Below, in pieces: positions 1 through 13,037 of a stretch of 64,000 nucleotides of DNA. The DNA is from Helicostylum pulchrum (taxonomy: Eukaryota > Mucoromycota > Mucoromycetes > Mucorales > Mucoraceae). The notes below the pieces were generated by a model. The model ran no database searches and was not told the DNA's origin. It saw only the letters and a program-made list of their open reading frames with translations. Made by a program: the position numbers and the translations under genes. Each line of letters opens with the position of its first letter. The stretch's first letter is position 1. The stretch covers positions 372,001 to 436,000 of the forward strand of contig JAIXMO010000015.1 in NCBI GenBank assembly GCA_025677825.1, read 5' to 3'.

Positions 1-2842
<2,842 letters not shown>

Positions 2843-3098
2843 AAAAAAAAACTATATTGTTACACCTAACACTACTTTATTTTTCTTTTCTTCTTTTTTT
2901 TTAAAAAAAAAACAAACTTGTATTTGACAGGTCTTTTTTTTTTTATATATATTATTAAACTTTTTTTTTAAAAAAAAAATATTGTCTCCCATTTTATTAC
3001 ATGTATAAAAAGAATACTTTTTTTTTTTTTTTTGATCGTTCTTTTTTTTCTTCTCATCTTTTTTTATTTTATTTTTAAAAAAAAAATCAATAACTGTT

Positions 3099-3261
3099 AT
3101 GAATCAAATCTATGTTCTACCTGTAAATTGTTTTAGTCAACAATGCTGTCAATGTGGTAGTTATGCTCACAAGACTCGGTAAAGTTTGTGTAAACTGTAT
3201 ACATGTAATTCTACATCATCTAATTTCTTCTTGCAGTGATTGCCCCAAGCTTTACGAATAA
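3099..3261 (+). CDS. Putative spliced CCHC zinc-knuckle microprotein
   Basis: Two exons, 3099-3178 and 3237-3261, join at phase 2 to encode only 34 residues. The intron has a GTAAAG donor and a TTCTTCTTGCAG acceptor. Splicing completes a perfect CX2CX4HX4C knuckle, CCQCGSYAHKTRDC, followed by PKLYE and a stop. The motif depends on the splice, which argues against chance. Zinc knuckles of this form bind single-stranded RNA or DNA in other proteins; that this one does is inference. It could instead be the remnant of a larger gene, for example a retroelement nucleocapsid or a CNBP/Gis2-like protein, because no further exons were seen. Confidence 0.45.
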
Positions 3262-4170
3262 ATTTCTGCACACATTGCTTAATTTCTTTTGTAATAAAAG
3301 TCAATTTTAAAGCAATCTAATTGCTAATTCATTATTTTTCTTTGTAAGAATTTTTAAAAAGAACCCTTTATTGTGTTACGTCTCTCATGCAGATCAAAAC
3401 CCCCTTCTACTATTTGAACGCTTTCTTTTTGTAGTCAGAATTGATTGTTCAAATATAACAAGAATGGACTGGGTACCCTTTTTTTTAACTAATCAGAATA
3501 TTTAATTAAATATGTGCTAAGCAATTATGTGATATAAACCTAAAGAGGTATATTCCTAAAGACAAAAAAGAAAAAAAACTGTGTCATCAACCAAAACTAA
3601 AAAAAGTATATTTCACACGAAAAAGTCTTTAAAAGAAAATAGATAAGTAATCGTCAAATGTCGCACTGAAATATAATCTAGATAATTGATATAATGTCTG
3701 ACAACATGAAAGAATAAATATACAAGGATTTTTTCTTTGTGATCGCAAAAGCACTTGGCCAGAAAAAAAAGTTGAGAATACTTCATCACAAGACTATAAG
3801 TATATACCGAGGATGATATACGAGATCCGGTAAGCCGCTGTCAAAAACCGGATTTAGCTTTGATTATTTAAAGAAAATAACGTTTTAAAGAGATGCTCTA
3901 CGACTACGACTACTACGACTACTACGACTGCTACGACTACTACGACTGCTACGACTACTACGACTACTACGACGACTACGACTATCATAACAAAAACTAT
4001 ATATTATTTACCAAGCGCAGTCTTATGGAGTATACATAAATTGACATGACTTTTATGTTAACCAGATGTTGACAAGTTAGATAATGTAAATGTGTATTAA
4101 ATGATTTTTAACGTGGTAACAACAACAAAAAAATCAGCTACAATATCTTGACTACTAAAAAAAATGGATA
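3262..4170. other. Non-coding spacer before the nested repeat
   Basis: No supported gene is present. The stretch is AT-rich with poly-A and poly-T runs and contains the TACGAC microsatellite annotated separately. Its right end merges with the degenerate edge of the repeat that hosts the PIF/Harbinger element. Confidence 0.4.
3898..3984. repeat. CTACGA/CTACTACGA microsatellite
   Basis: About 87 bp of imperfect tandem CTACGA and CTACTACGA units, interrupted by GCTACGA variants. It lies in non-coding DNA. It would encode short Tyr/Asp or Thr/Thr/Thr runs if read, but no ORF supports translation. Confidence 0.85.
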
Positions 4171-4504
4171 GAGAAATAGCTTTCTAGGGTTCATCGAAAC
4201 GGAGAGATTTACACTATCCTGAAGAAAACTCACCCTTATATCGAACATACCCTTATTATCGTGCAGGAATAATTTACTTCTAAAAAGAAAAAAGCTCACT
4301 GAGATACTGGACTTCTAAAATCGCTCACATAAGAGCATCCACAGCGGATTCCGGAAATTTTTTAAATAAAAGGCATTGTGTTTAATTGGTGTACATTAAC
4401 TGAATTATTAATGGCGTAACCAGTTATTATTTATAAAAATAGATGTAAAATGACAGTATGCGAACTTTTCTTCGCTATTTATCAAACTAAACGCGTAAAA
4501 AAAA

Positions 4505-5457
4505 ATGAGTATCGAAACACCTGTTGAAATGCCTATGGAAGCACCTATGGAAGCACCAGTCGAAGCACCAGTCATCAACTCCAACCGCCGTGGTCAAAGA
4601 AACTACAGCATTTCGGACGATAAGGCTCTCTGTCATGCCTGGGAAGACGTCTCTATGGATCCTATCGCTGACAGTAGACAGACCACAGAGATCTACGCGG
4701 GTAAGTTGAAGGATTGTTTCGACGCGAAGGTAGCTGCAGCTATTCCAGAAGGTGAAGAAATCTATGAAAGAACTGCTAGTGCCTTAAGCACTAGAATATC
4801 CGGTATTATACGGGAGGTCGCAAGATATTCCGCATTTTATACAAAAGAGATAGGAAAAAGCGGAATGAATGAAGCGTTAGCCGTAAGTTATTTTATTTAT
4901 GTTTATAATTATTCACGACACATGAGTGCTCATATTTCACAATACAAAGAGAGAGATCTTTCTCCATGTACCACGGTTCTTACGGCGTTAAATTTAATTT
5001 TGAGCACTGTTGGGCGATTTTAAAAGGCCATAAGCAATTTTTGGCCGTGATGCCTAAAAGAAGTCTAAATGGCAGAAAAAGAAAGAATGCTGTTCCTGGT
5101 TCCGAAGAAGTCGAAGAAGGTACCACTAGACCTATTAATAGAAAGGCTGCCAAGCTGGTCGAAAAGACACAGAATTTGGACAGTGGTGTGAAGGAGAATT
5201 ACATCCTTCGCTTGATCGAAGCTCAAGAAAAGGCAATGGAGAGAAACGAGAAAAAGCTTGAGTTGATGGGTGATTGCATGATCAATGATTTCTTGAGCAT
5301 CGATCCCAGTAAAAGCACTGATCCCATGTGGTTAGAAATGTACAAGATGCAACAAAGGAAATTGTTTCTGGAGCTTGGAGGAAACCCCAATCTTTCAAGA
5401 GTCCCGAAGTACCATCTGATGTTGAAGATGAGGAATGAACGTTTTTTTTTTTGTTAA
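4505..5457 (+). CDS. PIF/Harbinger accessory SANT/Myb-like protein
   Basis: This is the transposon's second protein. In PIF/Harbinger and Ping/Pong elements a Myb/SANT-like partner helps nuclear import of the transposase and end binding. Exons 4505-4882 and probably 4954-5457 give 293 residues. The donor is GTAAGTTA; the acceptor within GAGAG is the only one that keeps the frame into RSFSMYHGS. The N-terminus repeats MEAPMEAPVEAP. The SANT-like region includes YSISDDKALCHAWEDVS, then NFEHCWAILK, a basic KRSLNGRKRKN stretch, and a charged C-terminal helix. The reading frame is intact, unlike the transposase. The exact acceptor is uncertain. Confidence 0.75.
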
Positions 5458-5493
5458 ATAACTGTATTAAAAAAGTATAAACGTAATTTATTA

Positions 5494-6853
5494 TTATTCT
5501 TCTCCACGAATATCCCATAAGTGCTGTACTAGATCCTTTGTTAGCTGGTTATGGGTATCCTTGTTACGGATTTGGTTACAAAATCTATCCTTATACTCTT
5601 CGAAGTCAAATCCAGCTTTGCGAGGGACACTCAAATTCTCAGGTGGAACACCTTCGTAGAACTCACGAGAAGAACGTGTTTCTCCTTCTTCTAAATCACG
5701 CTCATCCTCGGTGATCATGTCGTAAAGAATGATGCATGTTTTCATTATGTATTTAAGATCAGCATCATGCCACAATTTTGATGGCTGTCTTATCATCGCA
5801 AACCTTGCTTGCAAAACACCAAAGACGCGCTCGATATCCTTTCTAACAGCTTCTTGGACTTTTGCGTAGTGTTACACACCAAAAAAGTTTTCGTAGATTA
5901 GTAAATATTTTTTTTAAAAATAATATTAGGATACATACTTTTTGCATAGCTGTTACCGGCTTGGAAATCGTCTTTATCAAGGTGGAATGCGACGGATATA
6001 TACCGTCAGCAAGATAGTAGCCCATGTCGTACGTGTGTTCTTTGACGGTGAATTGGACAAGAGAAGATTTGCCTTCACAGACATCCTCGAATATATCTGA
6101 GTGATTCAGAACGTTTATGTCATTCAAGGCTCCAGGAAGACCAAAATATGCGTGCCATATCCGCAAATCCTTCGACACTTCAGCTTCGAGAATCAAGGTT
6201 GCCTTCTTCTCTTTTCCCTTGTACATGCCATGCCAAGCAGTGGGGCAGTTCTTCCATACTCAATGCTTACAATCTATGGAACCGATCATTCCGGGAAACC
6301 CTCTCTTCTCGTTCTCTTCTAGAAGGAGCTTCGTATCGTTTACGCCAGGCCAACGTAAATAATAGTCACCGTAAATCTCATTAACCGCAAGACAAAAAAA
6401 AAAATTCAAGCATTCCAAGGCAGTACTTTCAGAAACTTTTAAATATTCATCCAAAAAGTCTGCTGCAACATCGTAGGATAATAGGCGAATAGCGGCAGTA
6501 ACCTTCTAGATAGCAGAGAACCCAAGTTTCATTGCAACATCTCGCTTTTGAACAAAAAAAGCATCATGTTGCCGGATTTTTTCCACAATTTTCAAAAACA
6601 ATGAGCGTCGCATTCTAAATCGACGGCGAAACATATCATCTGTATATACAGTAGTATCCGAAAAGTAATTGTTGTACAATGTATTTTGAGCAGAGATGCG
6701 GTCGCGAGGAATGAAACGACGGCTGGGGTATTGTCTGCAAGTACTAACTACCCGTTTTTCTGCAGTAGGAGTAGTAATATAACCTATAACAGTATTGGTG
6801 AAAAGCTGTTGTTCGTCATCAGAGTCATCTTCTAATAAACGTTTGAGGCTCAT
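5494..6853 (-). pseudogene. PIF/Harbinger DDE transposase, interrupted
   Basis: Reading leftward from the ATG at 6853, the product matches the plant-transposon/Harbinger nuclease family. An N-terminal helix-rich part contains RRRFRMRRSLFLKIVEKI, and the DDE core shows Asp in GSIDCKH, Asp in GALNDINVL and Glu in DIERVFGVLQARF. The frame is broken. TAG near 6510 replaces the usual Gln before KVTAAIRLLSYD, and TGA near 6256 replaces the conserved Trp in CKH-W-WKNCP. A degenerate stretch at about 5860-5940 holds a possible intron (GTATGT donor, TACTAAT branch) without a clean acceptor and with a TAA downstream. A read-through or splice rescue is not evident. Confidence 0.88.
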
Positions 6854-7135
6854 GTTATTGTTATTGTAGCGGTATCTAATAAAAAATAGTTATAGTTTAT
6901 ATACTAGTAGAATTATATAAAAGAAGATCAAGTTAATGTAAATAGAAAGAACGATTATGTAAACTTCAGATTTATTTTTCTTATTTGAAATCCAACTTCC
7001 TGTCACGTTTTTATTTGAAATAACGAAATAGCAGAAATCGCTGTGGATGCTCTAAGAAATCACTGCTGAAATTAGCAGTTATAATAAATATTGGTTTTTA
7101 TATTTTAAAGAACCAGGAAATGCGTTCTGGACTCA

Positions 7136-7444
7136 AGTTGTTTACAGCACATTTCAAAGATTCTCTGCTGTCTTCAGTTCCTTGTTGAATATGAGCTCTG
7201 TCTATTTCCTCTTCTGCTTTTTATTGCATATTGTTTCATGAAGGGAAAGAAAGTTTTTTTTTTTGTGTGTATTTATGAAAAGCTGTGTGTAAAAAAAAAT
7301 AGCATTGTATAATAGTTTATGATAAAATAGACTATTTTATCAAAAAAAGTCCTTTTCTTACACACTATAGATCCGGTCACATATGAAACATATTAAGGGG
7401 ATTATTTGCATACGAGCACAAACCTTAATGTGGTTTAAGTTTAT
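7136..7444. other. Spacer with duplicated 5' leader of the zinc-finger gene
   Basis: No gene is visible. Two blocks, about 7228-7275 (CATATTGTTTCATGAAGGGA) and 7369-7402 (TAGATCCGGTCACATATGAA), are degenerate direct copies of the start-codon and 5'-leader region of the C2H2 gene at about 8972-9085. This suggests a truncated tandem duplicate. Confidence 0.55.
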
Positions 7445-8976
7445 TTAGGGTTTAATCTTGATGGCTCTTCTTTTATAAGCCTTTTTCGGTAATGCGATAC
7501 CATGAATTGAGAACAAATGAGCTTTATAGGACGCTCTATTTTTTAATACCTTGTCACAGGCTGTACAATGGCTACCTACTTCGTCAATCACTGGTACTTT
7601 ACTACGATTAACATAACAAGACAATCCTCCAACTGAAAACGATTTTATATTGTGGTATTTCGACATATGGTATCGATACCCGTACGACATTGTATATTTT
7701 CTATCGCAGACATTACATCGAAGACTTACAAGGTCGACAACCGGCTCTATATCGCTCGTTATAATACGCTTACTAGGTAACGCAGGTATCATCAAACTAT
7801 GGAAATTAAACAGATGCTGTTGATATGATTTTGTCTTTGAAAATGTTTTGTTGCATAAATTACAGTGATTTTTTGGACTCTTCTTCAAAACTGGATCATC
7901 CTCGTTACTACTACGTGTTGGAGATTTGCTTGTTTCGATACCATGCACTTTATCCAAATGAATCAGATACAGATGCTTTAGCAAGAACATTTTTTGGCAA
8001 AGGGCACAATGCCTCTTACTCTCGCGCGTTTTTTTACCAGGGCTCTTACAATCGATTCCTTGCCAAAGCTCTGGCATTTCAACAAGATGAAATGAACTCA
8101 AATGTCGCAAATATGACGTTCTATTATAAAACAGTATCGCACAGTATGCAATAATTATCTTGATCATCCACATCTGGTACCACGTCAGCAGGAAACGGTG
8201 TTGTGCGATGAATGTTTCGCAAATGAGTTGTAAAATCCGGTCTTCTTTTATACCTTATATCGCACAATTTACAGTGTAGATTTTTCGGATCGAAATTGCT
8301 CGGTTCTGAATACTCGGCAGGCAAAGTCATTTTATGAAGCAAAACCAAATGCCGTATATAGAATTTCTTGACATCGTACGTCTTGTGACAGGCATTACAG
8401 TACTGATTTGCAATATCAATGTTTGGCATTGCCATTTCTTCTCCTGACGGTTTATAATGCGCTATTGCTGGGTTAGGTTTTGGGGTGGGTCTGGCAAGTG
8501 GAATATAAATCTTGTTTAGTTTGGCCATGTGATGGCGGTACATGGCCACTGTTGAAAATTGCTTATTTCAAATATTACAGCGATAAGTCTCGAGGTCGAT
8601 AACGGGTGTGTCTTTTGTTATATGCGTGTGAAGTTCGTGGTCGACGTAAAGTTTTCGGACGGCAAACCCCATATCACATATACTACAGTGTCTGCCTTCT
8701 GTAGCTTTACGATAAAAGAAAAAAAGTTATATATAAAGTGAGTATCAGGTTGGATTATTTTCCCCTCTGTCTGTTTTTCTCTTTTTTCGAACACTTACAA
8801 GATATATACTTTTTTCTTTTTGAGCAAGACGATCCCGTTTTTGCAGGAGAATATAAATCTTCTTTGATGTCTTTAGTTTCTGGTTTAATGTTGGATCTAG
8901 TTCTTCGTCTGCCTATTTTAGATTCTTGAGTAGTAAATAAGTTACTTTTAACAGCCTTTTTGATTTTTGGTGGCAT
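7445..8976 (-). pseudogene. Multi C2H2 zinc-finger protein, broken
   Basis: The gene is read leftward. Exon 1 is 8976-8799, a basic N-terminus starting MPPKIKKAV. The intron has donor GTAAGTG and the best in-frame acceptor is AAAG at about 8705, so exon 2 begins near 8704. Exon 2 encodes about nine C2H2-like units of the form C-x2-C-x12-H-x3/4-H, for example YCNACHKTYDVKKFYIRH and HCTACDKVLKNRASYKAH. Two lesions are visible. A TGA near 8575 replaces the second Cys of finger 2 (RCNI-stop-NKQFS). A two-base loss inside a TATA run near 8124-8127 breaks finger 5 (CILCDTVL then YNRTSYLRH in another frame). It was probably a DNA-binding protein. Assembly error is possible for the indel but less so for the nonsense codon. 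Confidence 0.75.
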
Positions 8977-10085
8977 ATTGTTTGAGGAATGGGGGGAAGA
9001 AAGCTTCTTTTTTTTTTTTGTGTGTTCCTGTAATTTCCTATTACATTAGATCCAGTCACACGTGAAACATATTAACTGGGGTGTATTGCCGTAGAAGACG
9101 AATCATTTTATATAGGTCGCTAGTAAATTAAGCGTTAACAGAAGCCTTAATGCGCTGTACGATTTACAGCTAGTTTTTGACAGATACTGAAAGTAAACAC
9201 ATGTACTTTCCCTATATAAAATGTGTGTGATGGGTGAATTAGAGATGATTTTATTACTGTTACACGAAGAATATAATTTAATCTTGTTACAAATTGGTTT
9301 TTATTTGTAGTGGTAAAAAAAATAGAAATAATTAAACAATAGAATTGTTTTATAAAAGTTCAAAGTTAAGTGAGCACCAGATTTTAAGTTGTCCAACTAG
9401 AATAGAAAGTATATAAACTAATGTTTATAAAGAAAAAGGAAAATAAAAGAAGAGAGTTTACAATGGATAATAATAATATATATCCAAGGGATCTTTTTAT
9501 AATAAGATTATAATGTAAAAGGATTATAAGTAAAAGTTAGGGTAAGAATATACAATGGTATTTATACTAAATAAGTTCGGTAAGTTTGTCCTTTGATAAA
9601 TATCAAAGAGACCTTGAAATATAGTTTGAAGTATCCGTGAAATGTTGAAGGATATTAATAAAATTGGTAAAAAGTTGTGCAATAATAAATGTTTCAGTCT
9701 TTCATTCTAGAATATCTGACATTTGACGTTCTTACATGTAATATGTAATATAAAGAGAATAAAAAGGATAAAAAGAGTAAAATAGTAACAGGACCTACAT
9801 TATAATATGCAGTCTGATATAAAAGGTAAAAGTAATTGTAACGGAAAAGGAGTCTAAATTGACGAAAAAGGTGAACAATAATAGATATGAAATAGTGTAA
9901 TATTAGGAATAATTTGGGAAATAGTAGTGTAAATAAGAGTTTGATGAGTATGAAAAACACAGCGCGTAACAACATTATAAAAGAAGACCTTTAAATCAAA
10001 GTTCTTTATTTTTGTTCCTGAAGGATCCTAAATAAACTCCCTTCGGATGAACACTCCCCCTATTGACGAAAACTTTTCCTAAAAA
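8977..10085. other. AT-rich spacer
   Basis: About 1.1 kb has no convincing gene. The first 110 bases are the 5' leader of the zinc-finger gene, duplicated at 7228-7402. A hydrophobic 93-codon frame at 9694-9975 (-) looks like translated AT-rich sequence and was not accepted. Confidence 0.45.
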
Positions 10086-10089
10086 AGAA

Positions 10090-10445
10090 AAAAGGGTTGT
10101 GACAAACCTAATAGACGGGGCCGCGAATCCCCACCTACGGTTTACGAATTACTTTGCAAATAGCAAGGCTCAAACCAAGCTTCGCCTACCTTCAGATTTT
10201 CGGGCGTCCCCAAGGAGCTGATCCACCCCTGCATTTCTCGCAGTACGTACTACTGCCTTGCCCGAAGCTCTGAGCTCGCGGTGCAAGGGTAACTTTAGAA
10301 TACACGTCCGTGCATGTGGGCAGAGGGACTTACTGTGATATCCTTTGATTGATTCAAGAATCTAACAAACCGTAGTCCGGCAGCTCGCATTGATTTTACT
10401 ACTCGGAATGTCAACAGCTGTTAGCTCTCTTTAAGGTTTCCTTTT
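10090..10445. ncRNA. Candidate structured non-coding RNA, strand unresolved
   Basis: This 350-bp block is clearly richer in GC than the surrounding AT-rich DNA and has no long ORF. It contains nested complementary segments. TTCGGGC (about 10199-10205) pairs with GCCCGAA (10260-10266) and encloses a GCAGTA/TACTGC hairpin. GGGG/CCCC flank CCGCGA near 10120, and CCGCGA can pair with TCGCGG near 10275. T-runs bound it on both sides (TTTTTTTTT after 10441 on +, T-runs below 10092 on -), as expected of an RNA polymerase III terminator. GGTTTGAGCC on the minus strand (near 10165) resembles a B box. The size suits RNase P, RNase MRP or SRP RNA, but I could not match conserved motifs of any of them. 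Confidence 0.4.
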
Positions 10446-11406
10446 TTTTTATGTTGGCCAATACTTCCAATAAACGTCGCTAAGAAAGAAAATTCTCCGA
10501 CTACTTACTCCGTAACCCATAAACTAGTCACGTACGAAGTAAAAACGGCGGCTTTATTTAATTTATAGGCAGCCCGTAACTATATACACTCAAGTTGTGG
10601 GTTAAATTTTTTCTTTTTTTGGTTTTTTTTTGGTTGTTTGAGGGTGGAATTTCAAGCAGCGAAATATTACCAGTGTAGTAACAGGTTTAAAAGGAAATTT
10701 TAACAAAAAATCTTAAAAAATTAGTTGCGACGCTACTACTTTCAAAAAAAGTACCTTTTATTTCCGTGATTACAAGTACAATCGAAAACCCTGAAACAAA
10801 AAAACAAAAAAACAGCCATAAAATGAAAGGGACTGACAGCCCAAAAGCTGCAAAAATACCTTTTATTCCCTATGATACTTTGTGATCTGTATAGTGGTAT
10901 TTATGAGACGGAAAAGTATATTGAGCACTTTAATTGTATATATCATGGTTTTCTTTCTTTTCTATACACAAATCGGAGAAGTAAAAAATAAAACGTTTTA
11001 CCGAGACCAAACAAAAAAAAAAAAAATATTGATTTGTTTTTGCATGATTGCTTGTCATACAATGTGCAAAAAAAAAAAGAGTCTCAGTTAAGATTTCCAA
11101 TGTTTTTTTATAAAATAAACATTTTGCAGATCGAAAAAAAGATAATTATGGTGGGGTAAAGCTAAAATACAATTTATTTATTTTTTTTTTAAAAAAAAAA
11201 AATGAAAAAAGGTGTTACGGGAGGTGACGGAATATACACGAGGGGGGGTGGTAGTGAGGGGTGGTGGTGGTGGTGATGGTGGGGGATATGTGTTTTTTTT
11301 AAAAAAAAGGACAAAAGAGACGCTGGAAAAAAAATAATGTTTATACTAGCAAACATCCAAAAGATTCACGCTGGTTATAAAAATGGAAAGATCCAATATA
11401 AGTAAA
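10446..11406. other. Spacer with G-rich tract
   Basis: No supported gene. The right part lies downstream of the PAQR gene and includes the G-rich run at 11216-11286. A 69-codon frame at 10882 is lysine- and aromatic-rich AT translation and was not accepted. Confidence 0.4.
11216..11286 (+). repeat. G-rich GGT-repeat tract, possible G-quadruplex
   Basis: Several G runs of 2-7 bases occur within 70 bp (GGGAGG, GGGGGGG, GGGG, GGTGGTGGTGGTGATGGTGG, GGGGG), conspicuous in an AT-rich region. It lies just beyond the 3' end of the minus-strand PAQR gene. The transcript of that gene would be C-rich here, with the G-rich strand on +. Confidence 0.6.
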
Positions 11407-12646
11407 CTACTCAGCAAATAATAATAATAATAAATAAAAAAAGTTAACTACAAACATATATTTTAAACTAGACTCTCTTTTTAAAAAACTTACAAAGATT
11501 CCAAGACATACAAAAACGTGCCAGATGGCATGACTTGTCATACCAGCGGCATCGAATTTCCCAGGAAAAAACTTTTCTGGAAACCGTTTAGCGTAAACGG
11601 TAACACCGCAGATATACATGGCTGCTCCAATCAAGAGGGGTTTTAAAAAGGCCAAAGTAACCATGGCTCCCTTGAGCGATGCCATGTGCACTAGCGGCAC
11701 AATACTCGAGAACGCCATCGCAACAAACAGCCCGATGCGAAGGGGTCGGTACCGCTTCGTATCAAAGAACTTGAAAAACGGCAATATCACACCGATGCTG
11801 CCGATCAAGCAACTAAAGATGATGTAGCGAGAGCGTGGAATAGCGTCGCAATAGAATCCAAAGTGGTTCACCAGCGAGATGGACGCTGTAATTAAAAACG
11901 TGATGCCAATGTAGTCCAAAGTAGCGGTGAAACTCTTTACGTGGTGTGCTGAATGACAAATAAACGTGTGGTAAATGGAAGAGCATAAAAGACATGTTAA
12001 TGAAGATAAACAAAATGCAGTAAAGATTAAAAGATCTTCTGTTGATGCCTCAGGGAATTTTCTCTTTAAGAAATAAAAAAAAAAAGGGAGTATTAATATG
12101 CGCAATTAAATAAGAACAACGACCTTCTCCCTTTTCTCTTACCTGAAATATATTAACAGAAAGACAAGAAAAGAATACAAATCCTAGTAAATGACTCCAA
12201 ATATTCAACGTTTCGTTATGTAATTTGAACAGAGATCGTAAACAATCTTTGGTACTACGGTAAAAACGATACCCGGATAAAACGTACTCGTTCTCTCGTC
12301 TGTCCTTTGGCAATTCTTCCAGCAACAACAAGCGCTTTGAACCGAGCAGTAAAGCTTTGGCTGTATCCCACGTCTCGTGGATCTGGTCGTCCATGTAATC
12401 GATAAACGAGGAATCGTAGTCGGGTTCTTTCGCCTTTAACTTTTCGTTGACGGAAGCGATCAACTGAGCAGCCAAGGATCCGTGCGCGGCAGACGCAGAG
12501 TACGAACGGCCTCGAGTGTAAGGCGCCGTAAGCGCATCTTTGGCTGACGAAAACGAAACTACGTGTGATTGCGAGTATCTGCGCAAGTGAAGGTTTTGTT
12601 CTTTGATCAGCAAATCGTCGTCACCTAAAAGAGGTTGCTTTGTCAT
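11407..12646 (-). CDS. PAQR/Izh-type seven-helix membrane receptor
   Basis: This belongs to the adiponectin-receptor/hemolysin-III (PAQR) family, membrane proteins with a zinc-dependent ceramidase-like core; fungal Izh proteins affect zinc and lipid homeostasis. Exon 1 is 12646-12143, with the start at MTKQPLL just after a poly-T leader. Exon 2 begins at 12063 and, read straight through, ends at 11407, for 386 residues. A long soluble N-terminus precedes LHNETLNIWSHLLGF, then about seven hydrophobic segments. The family zinc-site motifs are visible: SSIYH, LDYIGI and SHAIWH. A canonical donor GTAAGTT at 11493 and acceptor TTTGTAG at 11448 could remove 45 bases and give another C-terminus ending near 11347. 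The gene is head-to-head with SPG1. Confidence 0.88.
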
Positions 12647-13037
12647 TTTTTTTTTTTGTTTTGCTGCAGCTGAAGGAAAGAAAAGGAAAAAAAAAAATGA
12701 CAACCCTTTTTTGTTGTTGTTGTTTTGGTAAAAAGAAAAAAGAAAGAGAGAAAAACAAAATTTTAATAAAAAGAAGGTATCCAGTAAGGTACTATTTCTT
12801 CCCCCAATTTGTGGAGTGACCTGACCAATCGGATAAAGACACAGAACCTATCAGGTACTCAATTAACATGAGGGGACCTAACTTTTTTGGTCTCCACACA
12901 CTATCGCGGGGAAGAGGATTTTTTTCAACTCCTTGATATTCATTGTTTGATCTCGTTTAAAATAATACGCTCAAATAAAAAAAAACAATGTCGCTCCTCT
13001 TTTTCTTTTTTTCTACTTCTTTTCTCTGTAAGCTATA
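12647..13037. promoter_or_regulatory. Shared promoter region of PAQR gene and SPG1
   Basis: A 391-bp interval separates the divergent start codons. It contains GACCAATCGG at about 12823-12832, which fits a CCAAT box, and pyrimidine-rich stretches near the SPG1 start. Bidirectional control is inferred from the geometry only. Confidence 0.35.

Larger units (their letters stand above)
4333..7052. mobile_element. PIF/Harbinger-type DNA transposon, 2.7 kb, non-autonomous by decay
   Basis: Perfect 14-bp terminal inverted repeats GAGCATCCACAGCG (4333-4346) and its complement (7039-7052) are flanked by a TAA target-site duplication (4330-4332 and 7053-7055). The three-base TWA duplication and the two divergently coded proteins, a SANT/Myb-like protein on + and a DDE nuclease on -, are the standard PIF/Harbinger layout. 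The element sits in an older repeat whose uninterrupted relative at 35.86 kb has a single TAA at the same point. The transposase carries in-frame stops, so this copy cannot move by itself unless helped by another copy. Confidence 0.92.
4171..7135. repeat. Older repeat copy (type C) split by PIF/Harbinger insertion
   Basis: The left piece (about 4171-4332) and right piece (7056 to about 7135) are homologous to the left end of the foldback TIR element at 35727-37599. Both share the segment TTATTATCGTGCAG, then ACTTCTAAA and AAAAAGCTCACTGAGATAC, then TCGCTCACATAAG and AAATCACTGCT. The outer TIR of this copy is too decayed to place exactly and the right half of the element is missing. Limits are approximate. 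Confidence 0.65.

Noticed and set aside
9694..9975. Hydrophobic 93-codon frame on the minus strand
   Set aside because: Composition (Leu, Phe, Tyr, Ile) is what AT-rich DNA gives in translation; there is no family motif or splice context.
10090..10445. Assignment of the GC-rich block to U1, U2, U3, 5S rRNA or SRP RNA
   Set aside because: Characteristic motifs of these RNAs were looked for on both strands and were not found; only an unspecified structured RNA is proposed.
10882..11091. 69-codon frame rich in Lys and aromatics
   Set aside because: It lies in poly-A/poly-T DNA and shows no conserved pattern.
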